A DNA stretch of 64,000 bases from Sphingomonadales bacterium (lineage in GTDB: Bacteria; Pseudomonadota; Alphaproteobacteria; SMXS01). Below the pieces are notes generated by a model. That model did not search any database and was not told the DNA's origin. It saw only the letters and a list, made by a program, of their open reading frames with translations. The DNA lies in assembly GCA_022844405.1 (NCBI GenBank), contig JALHLV010000017.1, positions 1 through 64,000 on the forward strand, in the 5' to 3' direction. The position numbers were made by a program, and so were the translations under genes. Positions 33,977 to 42,600 of this stretch are shown here, one piece after another (within the stretch, counting starts at the first letter, position 1; each line of letters opens with the position of its first letter).

Positions 33977-35359
33977 TCAATCGTTCAGTTCTTTCGCGTA
34001 TTTCGCCGCGTTTTCGCCGGCCAGCTTCCCGAACACGAGGCACGGCCCGTAGGAGCCGCCGCCGCCGATATAGACGTCGCCGTGCAGGTTGCCGACGGTC
34101 TCGCCCGCGGCATAGAGGCCGCGGATCGGTTTCTCGGCCTTGTTCATGACGGCGGTGTCGGCGTTGATGCGCAGGCCCGTGCCGGTCCAGCACAGGATGG
34201 CGGGCCGGATTTCCACGGCGTAGAAGGGCGGGGTCCTGATCGGCGCCATCTTCGCCTTCTTGAGGAAGGCGGTGTCCTCGCCGGCCGCGACGCCTGCGTT
34301 GTAGCGCTCGGCCATGCCTTCCAGCCCCTCGGAGTCGATGCCGGCCTTGGCCGCCAGCTCGGCGAGGGTATCGGCGCGGAAGATGCGGCCGTCTTCGGCC
34401 TTCTGCTGCAGCACGTCGTTGACCCAGTAGGCCTGGAATTGCGGGCTCCGCTTGGCGCTGGCGCGCGCCTCCTCGTCGAACACGGCCCAGGCGTTGCCGC
34501 CCTGCTTGTTGAGCAGGCCGGCGATCACCGTGTAGGGCGCCGTTTCGTTGCAGAACCGGTGCCCGTGCTTGTTCACCATGACCAGCCAGCCCGGCATCGC
34601 GACCTCGAGGTCGCGGCTGAAGCCCGGCGTGGCGAGCAGCAGGGCGCGGTCGTGGCCGTCGACGATGCCGCCGACCGCCTGGCCCATCTTGATGCCGTCG
34701 CCGCGCGCGCCGTCGGCCCCGATGTACCAGCGCCAGTCGCCGGTGGCCGCGGCGCGCGGCAGGTATTTCTCGATCATGTCCGGGTTGTTGCCGAAGCCGC
34801 CGGTCGCCAGGATGACCGCGCCGCAGGTCGCCTCGTCGTCGCCGATCCTGATGCCGGTCACCCGGCCCTCATCGTTGGTCACCAGCCCGGTGACGCGCGA
34901 ATCCAGCACCACGTCGACGCCCTTGTTGCTGCGATGGCCGTCCAGCACGTTGATGACCTCCTCGCCCTCGCCTTCGGGCGGGTGCCCGCGCGGCACCGAG
35001 CCGACGCCGGAGCAGTAAAGACCTTCCTTGGGGTATTTCACGCCGAGGCCCAGCGCCCATTCGAGGGTCGGCCCGGACAGGTCGCAGTAGCGCCGCACCA
35101 CGGCCGGGTCCACCAGCCACTGGTTCAGCGTCATGTATTCCTCGAACATGGCGTCGGCGGTGTCACCGGTGACGCCGGCCGCCTTCTGCACCGACGTACC
35201 CGCGGCATAGAAGTGTCCGCCCGACAGCCGCGACGAGCCGCCGACCTTCTTTTCGCTCTCGACCACCAGGACCGAAGCGCCGGTATCCGCCGCCGCGACG
35301 GCGGCGGCCAGGCCCGCGGCGCCCGAACCGACGATGATCACGTCATAGTCTCTTGCCAT
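33977..35359 (-). CDS. FAD-dependent oxidoreductase, succinate dehydrogenase/fumarate reductase flavoprotein superfamily
   Basis: 460 aa from ATG 35359, with ribosome site GGGAGAACGAGCT just upstream; a longer in-frame start at 35563 adds a low-complexity basic stretch and was rejected. N-terminal dinucleotide motif VIIVGSGAAGLAAAVAAADTG, then KKVGGSSRLSGGHFYAAGTS (the FAD-contacting GG region of FAD_binding_2), and C-terminal GLYAAGETVGNLHG and YGPCLVFGKLAGENAA. The family includes fumarate reductases, 3-ketosteroid dehydrogenases, tricarballylate dehydrogenase and NadB; length is short for NadB and the C-terminal helical domain is absent. Neighbouring nadC/nadA could mislead toward NadB, which I do not support. 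Confidence 0.85.
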   Translation of the reverse strand: MARDYDVIIVGSGAAGLAAAVAAADTGASVLVVESEKKVGGSSRLSGGHFYAAGTSVQKAAGVTGDTADAMFEEYMTLNQWLVDPAVVRRYCDLSGPTLEWALGLGVKYPKEGLYCSGVGSVPRGHPPEGEGEEVINVLDGHRSNKGVDVVLDSRVTGLVTNDEGRVTGIRIGDDEATCGAVILATGGFGNNPDMIEKYLPRAAATGDWRWYIGADGARGDGIKMGQAVGGIVDGHDRALLLATPGFSRDLEVAMPGWLVMVNKHGHRFCNETAPYTVIAGLLNKQGGNAWAVFDEEARASAKRSPQFQAYWVNDVLQQKAEDGRIFRADTLAELAAKAGIDSEGLEGMAERYNAGVAAGEDTAFLKKAKMAPIRTPPFYAVEIRPAILCWTGTGLRINADTAVMNKAEKPIRGLYAAGETVGNLHGDVYIGGGGSYGPCLVFGKLAGENAAKYAKELND

Positions 35360-35577
35360 AGCTCGTTCTCCCCTACCGGTCGCTCCCCAAGAGCGCGTCG
35401 AGGGCAGAGTAATCCGGCCACGGCCCTGGGGCCAGCCTCGATCTGTAACGGGCGTTGGCTTTCCATGAGCCGGGCGTCCGGTGTCAAGACGTTGACTCGC
35501 TCGAGCGGCCTTCGTACATGCTGACGGCGCAAGCGGCTGGTCGCGGGCTTGCCGGCGAGGCAACTGGAGGTTCGGTT

Positions 35578-36264
35578 ATGCAGTACGATGACGTTGTCCT
35601 GGGGCGCCGGAGCATCCGCGGCTACAAGCCCGTGCCGGTCCCCAAGGCCTTGATCCGGGAAGTGATCGGGATGGCCATGCGGGCGCCGTCGTCGCTCAAC
35701 ACCCAGCCGTGGAACTTTTTTGTCGTTTCCGGCAAACCGCTCGACCGCATTCGCGCCGGGAACACCGAGCGGATACTGGCGGGCGTGCCGGAATCCCGGG
35801 AGTTCCGCATGCATGGCGGATACCAGGGCGCGCACAGGGATCGCCAGATCGAAATCGCCAAGCAGCTCTTCGGCGCCATGGGAATCGAGCGCGACGACAA
35901 GGAAGGGCGGCAGGATTGGGTGCTGCGCGGGTTTCGCCAGTTCGACGCGCCCGTCTCCATCGTCGTCACCTATGACCGGTCGATCCATGGCGGCGACATC
36001 GGCCCGTTCGACTGCGGCGCGGTGACCAACGCCCTCGTCAACGCGGCCTGGTCCCGCGGCCTGGGATGCGTGATCAACAGCCAGGGGATCATGCAGTCCC
36101 CCGTGGTGCGCGAGCACGCCCGGATACCCGACGACCAGGTCATCATGACCTGCGTCGCTATGGGCTATCCCGACGACTCGTTCCCGGCGAACGCGGTGGT
36201 TTCCCGCCGCAAGCCGGTGGATGAAGCTGCTGTTTTCATCGGTTTCGACGACGAGCGGGCATGA
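35578..36264 (+). CDS. nitroreductase family protein
   Basis: 228 aa from ATG 35578, preceded by TGGAGG. VLGRRSIRGYKPVPVPKALI and AMRAPSSLNTQPWNFFVV give the FMN-binding RxSxRxY and Sx-xxQPW pair; C-terminal ITCVAMGYPDD-like segment (MTCVAMGYPDDSFPAN) closes the fold. It is NAD(P)H-dependent, reducing nitro-aromatics, quinones or flavins in characterised relatives; physiological substrate unknown. Encoded divergently from the FAD oxidoreductase and convergent with nadC (9 bp between stops). Confidence 0.9.
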   Translation: MQYDDVVLGRRSIRGYKPVPVPKALIREVIGMAMRAPSSLNTQPWNFFVVSGKPLDRIRAGNTERILAGVPESREFRMHGGYQGAHRDRQIEIAKQLFGAMGIERDDKEGRQDWVLRGFRQFDAPVSIVVTYDRSIHGGDIGPFDCGAVTNALVNAAWSRGLGCVINSQGIMQSPVVREHARIPDDQVIMTCVAMGYPDDSFPANAVVSRRKPVDEAAVFIGFDDERA

Positions 36265-36273
36265 CGCCCAGCC

Positions 36274-37119
36274 TCAGCCCAGATCCTCGAAATCCATACC
36301 CAGGTCGATGGCCGGGGCGGACTGGGTGAGGCGGCCGACGGAGATGTAGTCGACGCCGGTTTCGGCGATGGCGCGGATGGTCTGCAGATTGACGCCGCCC
36401 GAGGCTTCCAGCGGGATCGGCGAGAAGGCGACGGCCTCGCGGAGCTGGTCGAGGGTCATGTTGTCGAGCAGCAGGCTGTCGGCGCCCGCCGCGATGGCCT
36501 CGCGGGCCTGGTCGAGCGTGTCGCACTCCACCTGGACTTTCAGGCTGGTATGCGCCCGGCAGGCCTTCACCGCCACCGTCACGCCGCCCGCCACGGCGAT
36601 GTGGTTGTCCTTGATCAGCACGGCGTCGTAGAGGCCCATGCGGTGGTTGCCGCCGCCGCCCATCTTCACCGCGTATTTCTCCAGCACCCGCAGGCCGGGA
36701 GTGGTTTTCCTGGTGTCGAGGAGCCGCGCCTTCGTGCCGGCGATCAGGTCCACATAGGACCGGGTGAGCGTCGCCACGCCCGACAGGTGCTGCAGGATGT
36801 TGAGCGCCGAGCGCTCGGCGGTCAGCAGCGCGCGGGCCGGGCCTTCGATGCGTGCCACGACGTCGCCGGTCCGGGCGATCCGGCCGTCCCCGACCAGCAC
36901 CTCGACGGCCGCGTCGGGCGCCAGCCGCCTGACGATGGCGATGGCGACCGGCAGGCCGGCGACGACCAGCGTCTCGCGCGCGGCGATCCGCGCCCGGAAG
37001 CGGGCGGTTTCGGGAATGGTTGCCTCGGCGGTCACATCGCCGGTGCCCACATCCTCGGCGAGCGTCCGGGTGATGAAGTCGTCGAGCGCCTCCCGCGACA
37101 GCGGCTGCGGCTCAGGCAT
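36274..37119 (-). CDS. nadC: nicotinate-nucleotide pyrophosphorylase (carboxylating)
   Basis: 281 aa. [18 protein letters not shown] (N-terminal domain), [17 protein letters not shown], the PRPP/phosphate-binding [18 protein letters not shown], and [20 protein letters not shown] are family-defining; the barrel ends with [26 protein letters not shown]-type sequence. It converts quinolinate and PRPP to nicotinate mononucleotide with CO2 release. Its start overlaps the nadA stop by 8 bp, so they are translated in tandem. nadB is not in the window. Confidence 0.97.
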   Translation of the reverse strand: MPEPQPLSREALDDFITRTLAEDVGTGDVTAEATIPETARFRARIAARETLVVAGLPVAIAIVRRLAPDAAVEVLVGDGRIARTGDVVARIEGPARALLTAERSALNILQHLSGVATLTRSYVDLIAGTKARLLDTRKTTPGLRVLEKYAVKMGGGGNHRMGLYDAVLIKDNHIAVAGGVTVAVKACRAHTSLKVQVECDTLDQAREAIAAGADSLLLDNMTLDQLREAVAFSPIPLEASGGVNLQTIRAIAETGVDYISVGRLTQSAPAIDLGMDFEDLG

Positions 37120-38131
37120 GTTTAGGCGCTGCCGGAGGCGGCGACATGTCGAGCATGCGCTGCACCGAGCGCAGCGCCTTCACCCTGATGTCTTCCGGCA
37201 CCTCGATCCGCGGTGTCATGTTGGCGAGGCACAGATAGAGCTTCTCCATGGTGTTCAGCGCCATGAACGGGCAGTTGTTGCAATTGCACTTGCCGTCGTC
37301 GTTGGGCGCGCCGATGAAGGTCTTGTGCGGCGCCTTCTTCTGCATCTGGTGCATGATGTGGGGCTCGGTGACGACGATGAAGGTGTCGGCGTCGGAGGTC
37401 AGCGCATAGTTCAGGATCGACGACGTCGAGCCCACATGGTCGGCATGCTGCAGGATGTGGCCCGGGCATTCCGGGTGGGCGATCACCGGCGCGCCGGGAT
37501 GCTCGCCCATCAGCTTGACCAGCTCGCGCTCGGAGAACTGCTCGTGGACGATGCACGAGCCCTGCCACAGCAGCATGTCGCGCCCGGTCTTCTTCGCCAG
37601 GTAGCCGCCGAGGAACCGGTCCGGCGCGAACAGGATCGGCTTGTCCCTGGGGATCTGATTGACGATGTACTCGGCGTTGCTCGAGGTCACGATGATGTCC
37701 GACAGCGCCTTCACCTCGGCCGAGCAGTTGATGTAGGTCAGCGAGACGTGGTCCGGATGCTGCTCGCGGAACTTGCGGAACTGGTCAGGCGGGCAGCTGT
37801 CTTCCAGCGAACAGCCGGCCTTCATGTCGGGCAGCAGCACGGTCTTGTGCGGGCTCAGGATCTTCGCCGTCTCGGCCATGAAGCGCACGCCGCAAAACAC
37901 GATGACATCCGCGTCGGTGGCGGCGGCCTTGCGCGACAGGTCCAGCGAATCCCCGACGAAGTCGGCGATGTCCTGGATGTCGCCTTCTTGATAGTAGTGG
38001 GCCAGAATGACCGCGTTGCGCTCCTGGCGCAGGCGCCTGATCTCGGCGGGCAGATCGATGAACGGATCGATCTCGGTGACGTTCAGCGGCGTCAGGTTGC
38101 CCTTGGGCCGGTCGAGGACGGTTGTGTTCAT
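37112..38131 (-). CDS. nadA: quinolinate synthase
   Basis: 339 aa. Motifs [74 protein letters not shown] and the C-terminal [11 protein letters not shown] contain the conserved Cys ligands of the [4Fe-4S] cluster (one each in FCGV, CPGH and NCPF regions). It condenses iminoaspartate with dihydroxyacetone phosphate, an oxygen-sensitive step of NAD synthesis. First gene of the leftward nadA-nadC unit; a nested palindromic repeat lies 131 bp upstream. Confidence 0.97.
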   Translation of the reverse strand: MNTTVLDRPKGNLTPLNVTEIDPFIDLPAEIRRLRQERNAVILAHYYQEGDIQDIADFVGDSLDLSRKAAATDADVIVFCGVRFMAETAKILSPHKTVLLPDMKAGCSLEDSCPPDQFRKFREQHPDHVSLTYINCSAEVKALSDIIVTSSNAEYIVNQIPRDKPILFAPDRFLGGYLAKKTGRDMLLWQGSCIVHEQFSERELVKLMGEHPGAPVIAHPECPGHILQHADHVGSTSSILNYALTSDADTFIVVTEPHIMHQMQKKAPHKTFIGAPNDDGKCNCNNCPFMALNTMEKLYLCLANMTPRIEVPEDIRVKALRSVQRMLDMSPPPAAPKHA

Positions 38132-38262
38132 GGCATCATCCGGGCTTCTCGCCCGCTCCCGGCTGGATGACGTCTAGCGTGGCGCGTTATGTTGGCGATG
38201 CCGGGCCTGATAACAAGGGAATTCGGCGGAAGGCTGGGATGCGTTTCACCCTCAATCATTGG

Positions 38263-38430
38263 CATCCCGGCGAAGGTCGGGATCCAGGCTCAGTGCGAGA
38301 ACAATCCTATCCGTGTCCCTGAGCTCGTCGAAGGGCCTTGCACGAACGCGGATGCAAGGCCCTTCGACGAGCTCAGGGACACGGTGAAGCTGGCGTATTG
38401 CACGCTGGGTCCTGGCCTTTCGCCGGGATG
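38263..38430. repeat. nested composite inverted repeat with 32-bp perfect arms
   Basis: Within the 309-bp gap upstream of nadA. Outer arms CATCCCGGCGAA (38263-38274) and its reverse complement (38419-38430), surrounding inner arms at 38311-38342 and 38353-38384, which are exact 32-bp reverse complements with a 10-nt spacer and read CCGTGTCCCTGAGCTCGTCG onward. The core CCCTTCGACGAGCTCAGGG is of a type seen as dispersed repeats in other proteobacteria. The remaining bases of the gap show no gene. Confidence 0.85.
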
Positions 38431-38440
38431 ACAGGTTTAA

Positions 38441-39520
38441 CTACTCCATCCCCTCGACCGGCAGGCGCTGGGCGCGCCAGCGGAGCATGCCGCCGGCCAG
38501 GTTGGCGACCTTGCCGAAGCCTTCCTTGTCGAGCATCACCGCCGCCTGGGCCGAGCGCGCACCGGACCGGCAGACCGTCACCACGGGGCGCGCCTTGTCG
38601 AGCGACGCGGCTTTCTGCTTCAGTTCGCCCAGCGGTATCAGCACCGCGCCTTCCACATGGCCGAGGATGCCGTTGAACTCGCTCGGCTCGCGCACGTCGA
38701 CGATCTGCACCTGGGCATGGTGCTCCTCGAGCCATTCGGGCTGCAGCTCCCACAGGCCCGCATAGGTATAGGTCAGCGGCGCCCAGTCGGGCTCGGCCAC
38801 GCTGGGGTCGGTGAGCGCGGCGCCCTCAGGCTCGCCGCAGCGCAGGTTGGCGGGCACGGCGATGTCGATCTTGTTGGGGTGCGGCAGGCCCAGATTGCGC
38901 ATGTAACCGGCGAAGTCGGCCTCGCCGATGTCCTCGCCCAGGCGCGGGTTGAACAGCTTCTCCTCGGCTACGCTGGTGACCGTCGAGCCCTTATAGTCAT
39001 GGCCCGGATAGAGCAGGCATTCGTCGGGGAGACGGAAGATGCGGTCGTGCACCGAGCGGTACATGGCCGATGGATCGCCCTGCTGGAAGTCGGTGCGGCC
39101 GCAGCCGCGGATCAGCAGGCAGTCGCCGGTGAACGCCATGGAATTGTCGTCGAGCACGAAGGTCGAGCAGCCGCTGGTATGGCCAGGCGTGGCGATCGCC
39201 GTCAGGCGGCGGTTGCCGAACGCCAGTTGGTCGCCGTCATTGAAATAGACGTCGGCTCCCTGCACGCCCGAGCGCGCCGACACGGCGATCCGGCTGCCCA
39301 GCCGCTGCCGCAGCAGCCAGCCGCCGGTAACATGGTCGGCATGGACATGGCTCTCGATGGTCAGCTTCAGGTCGAGGCCCAGTTCCTCGAGCAGCGCCAC
39401 CTCGCGGCGGACCTGCTCGAATACCGGGTCGATCAGCACCGCGTCGCGGCTGCGCGGATCGGCCAGCAGATAGGTGTAGGTCGACGACTGCGGATCGAAA
39501 AGCTGGCGGAAGATCAGCAT
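38441..39520 (-). CDS. persulfide dioxygenase fused to a rhodanese domain
   Basis: 359 aa. The N-terminal metallo-beta-lactamase domain of ETHE1/persulfide-dioxygenase type has the mononuclear iron site motif ESHVHADHVTGG (about 56-67), TPGHTSGCST, and FTGDCLLIRGCGRTDFQQGD, with the later LLYPGHDYKG. After a linker (about 210-250) comes a rhodanese domain with VDVREPSEFN and the catalytic loop CRSGARSAQA. Persulfide dioxygenase oxidises glutathione persulfide to sulfite; the rhodanese may transfer sulfane sulfur, as in CstB/Blh-like proteins of sulfide oxidation. No sulfide:quinone oxidoreductase gene is nearby. Confidence 0.9.
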   Translation of the reverse strand: MLIFRQLFDPQSSTYTYLLADPRSRDAVLIDPVFEQVRREVALLEELGLDLKLTIESHVHADHVTGGWLLRQRLGSRIAVSARSGVQGADVYFNDGDQLAFGNRRLTAIATPGHTSGCSTFVLDDNSMAFTGDCLLIRGCGRTDFQQGDPSAMYRSVHDRIFRLPDECLLYPGHDYKGSTVTSVAEEKLFNPRLGEDIGEADFAGYMRNLGLPHPNKIDIAVPANLRCGEPEGAALTDPSVAEPDWAPLTYTYAGLWELQPEWLEEHHAQVQIVDVREPSEFNGILGHVEGAVLIPLGELKQKAASLDKARPVVTVCRSGARSAQAAVMLDKEGFGKVANLAGGMLRWRAQRLPVEGME

Positions 39521-39563
39521 GGCGGCTCCCCGGATTTCGCCGCGCAGTATAGCGCAAATGCAA

Positions 39564-39589
39564 AGGGCCGGAACGTGTGTTCCGGCCCT
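39564..39589 (-). terminator. hairpin downstream of the 1,741-aa repeat-protein gene
   Basis: AGGGCCGGAAC loop GTTCCGGCCCT, an 11-bp perfect stem 28 bp past the stop at 39617 on the leftward strand, followed there by TTTGCATTTG. Weak U-tract but a strong stem; likely terminator. Confidence 0.7.
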
Positions 39590-39616
39590 CGCGGGAGTTT
39601 CGATGCGTGGCGCGGA

Positions 39617-42600
39617 TCAATCGCCGGTGATGCTGTTGGTGGCGCTGTTGCCGATCGACGTGGAGCCGATGTTGTTGCCGCGGATGGTGAACGAGCTGCC
39701 GGTGCTGGCGCCGTTGATGCTGCCGCCGGCGACCAGGCCGATGCCGATCGTCACGTTGTCCACGGTCGACGATACCGTGACGCCGGTGTTGGTCTGGACG
39801 TTGAGGACCGCCGACGACGGATGCTGGAATGTGCCCGTGTCGAGGATCAGCTCGTTCTCGGCATAGTTGCCGGTCGCCCGCGCCAGCACGTTGTTGCCGT
39901 TCACCGCGATGGCGCTGTTGTCGACGCCGCCGGTGCCCGAGAGGTCGTCGACGCCGATGGTGACCGGCTCGGCGGCGCCGCCGATCGTGGCGGTAACGGT
40001 CGATGGTGTCTGGCTGCCGGTGTTCGACTGGTAGTTGAGCACCACGTAGTCCACGCCGGTCGTCGAGGCGAACGGCGCGGCATTGGAGATCGTCGCGCCG
40101 CCGGCGGCGCTTGCCTGCAGCGTGGCGCCGGCCGAGGTCGTCATCGAATTCAGCGCGACACTGCCGCTGGCGGTGGCTAGCAGATCGTTGGAACTCACGG
40201 AGACGGCGCCGTTGAGCACCGCGCCCGCGGCGTCGTCGAAGGTGGCGCTGATGTCCACCGTGTCGATGTCGGCGGTGATCGCGGCGCCGCCTAACACCTG
40301 GGAGCCGATCACCTGGGAGTTGATCAACTGCGACGTCGCGTCGCTGGCGGCGCCAGCGCGGAGGCTGATGGTGTTGCTGGCCCAGAAGCCGCGGGCCGTG
40401 GACTCCACCAGATTGTTGTCGACCGTGACGGCGTCGCCGCTGGACAGGGACGTGATGTCGATTCCCATCCTGGACGATACGATGTCCGACGTGATCGCGA
40501 CGCTGTCGCCCGACCGCTGCGAGTTGACGATGTTGAAATCGCCGTTGGCCGTCGGCAGGCTGGCCAGCGGCGCCGGCGCGGCCGTGCCGCCGACGATGGT
40601 CGCGCCGGAGTTCACGACCAATTCGTTGGTGACGGTGCCGCCGATGGCTGTGCCCGAAGTCGTGTTGCCGGATACCGACGTGGCGCTGGCGCCCGCGTTG
40701 GCGGCGCTGTCGACGGTGATGTTCAGGTTGACGCCGGTGACGGTCGCGCTGGCCGTACTGCCCTCCGCGACCGTCTGCTGCGACGCGACCGACGCACTGG
40801 CGCCCGCGACGCCGAGCGGATCGTCGACCGCGGCGCCGGAGAACAGGCCGAGCCCGTTATAGGCGCCGTGGATGGTACTGCTGGCGCCGACCACGTTGTT
40901 GTCGACGGTCAGCGTGCCGCTGTTGAGCGTATCGACCACGGTCTGGATCGTGGCGCCGTTCACGCTCGTGCTCACCGAATCGCTCACCCCGAGCAGGCCC
41001 TGCGGACCCTGGGCGTTGATCACGCCGTAATCGGCGTTCACGATGACGCGGCTGGCGCCGTCGATCTTCGTGTCCGGCGTCGTGTCGTCCGAGCTGCTCG
41101 ACAGGACCGTGCCCTTCGACACCAGGATGTTGCTGGTGTCGTTGACGGTGCCGACCGCACCGATCGTGTTGCCGTTCAGATTGATGGCGTTGCCGGTGAT
41201 CACAGTCGCCCCGGCACCGTCGGCGTCGACCAGGATGGCCGCGTTCGCGACGTTGGCGGTGACCGTGGGACTGCTCGCCGACTGCTGCACGTTGCCGACG
41301 AAAGCCTGGCCGTCATTGCTGACGAAATCCAGATCCAGCCGGTTCTTCGATGTGTTGGCGCCGGCCTGGGCGACCAGCTTGTTGCCGCTCTCCGAGATGG
41401 TGGTGTTCGAGATGGTGTCGGCGGCATCGACGATGGTCTGGATGCGCACCGGATCGCCCGGCGTGCCGGTGAGTTCGGCGATGACGCTCAGCGCGTTGAG
41501 CTGGTTCGAGCCGATGCCGAACGTCGCGTCGTTGAAGGTGATCTGGCCCGTGGGACCCAGCAGCGTCGCGGTCGGCGCGTTGGCGCCGGGCTCGACGTCG
41601 GGCAGCGTCGTTCCGGTCGCCGCCAGCGTGTTGACCACGGTATTGACCTGGGCGAAGGCGCGAATGTCGTTCTTGTCCTGCGTGATCGTCGCACCGGTGA
41701 TGTCGCCGTCGACATCGCCGCCGGGGCCGTTCATGTCGATGATGGACCGGACGGCGTTTACCGTCGCCGACAGGCCGGCATCGCTGTCCTCTCCAATAGC
41801 CTGCTGGTTGGACGCCAGCATGGCGATCGGGCCGTTTTGCGCCACATCGCCGACGCCCGCGCCGGTCAGGTCGTAGGTCTCGACATTCAGCACGATGCCG
41901 TTGGTCGCGTCGTTGCCAATCGCCTGGGCCATGATCGAGTTGCCGTCGATCTCGGCCACGCTGCCTTGGCCGAAATCGGTGCCGGCCGTGCGGATGTTCA
42001 TGCTGAGATCGGAATTGTCGAGATCGACACTGACGCCGTAGCCGCCCCCGGCATCGGCCAGATTCTCGAAATACTGATCGTTGACCAGCGACACCTCACT
42101 GCCGACATCCACCTCGAAAAAGTTGATGACGAGGTTGTTCGCGGCGGCCGCGGAGGTCCGCGTCAGGGTCTGGGTCTGGGCAGTTTCGGTGATCGTATTG
42201 CTGGCCAGGTTGACCCGGCCCGACGCCAGCAGCTTGTTGCCGTTGATCTGCACGACCACGCCGAGCATGTCGAACGCGCCGCTTTCGACCTCGACGCTGA
42301 TGTCGCCGTCATACTGGTCCACCTCGATGCCGGCCGACTTGCCGTCATTGTCCTCGTCGGCCACCGTCTGCACGTTGACCAGCGACGGCGAGCCGTTGAG
42401 CGAGGTGGTGGTGGCGCCGCCGACGGTGATCGCCGACGTGGCCTGGTTCAGGGTGGCGGCCGAGGTTCCCTTGTTGCCGGATGCCGTCACCTGGGTGTTG
42501 GACATGTTGGTGAGCGACGAACCGGCGCGCAGCCGGATGAAGTCGCTCTGGTTCGGCTCGTCGCCGGTGACCGCGGTGACGATGGCGCCTTCCAGGTCCT

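Noticed and set aside
33977-35359. Possible NadB next to nadC/nadA
   Set aside because: The protein lacks the C-terminal helical domain and length of L-aspartate oxidase; it fits the broader flavoprotein superfamily.
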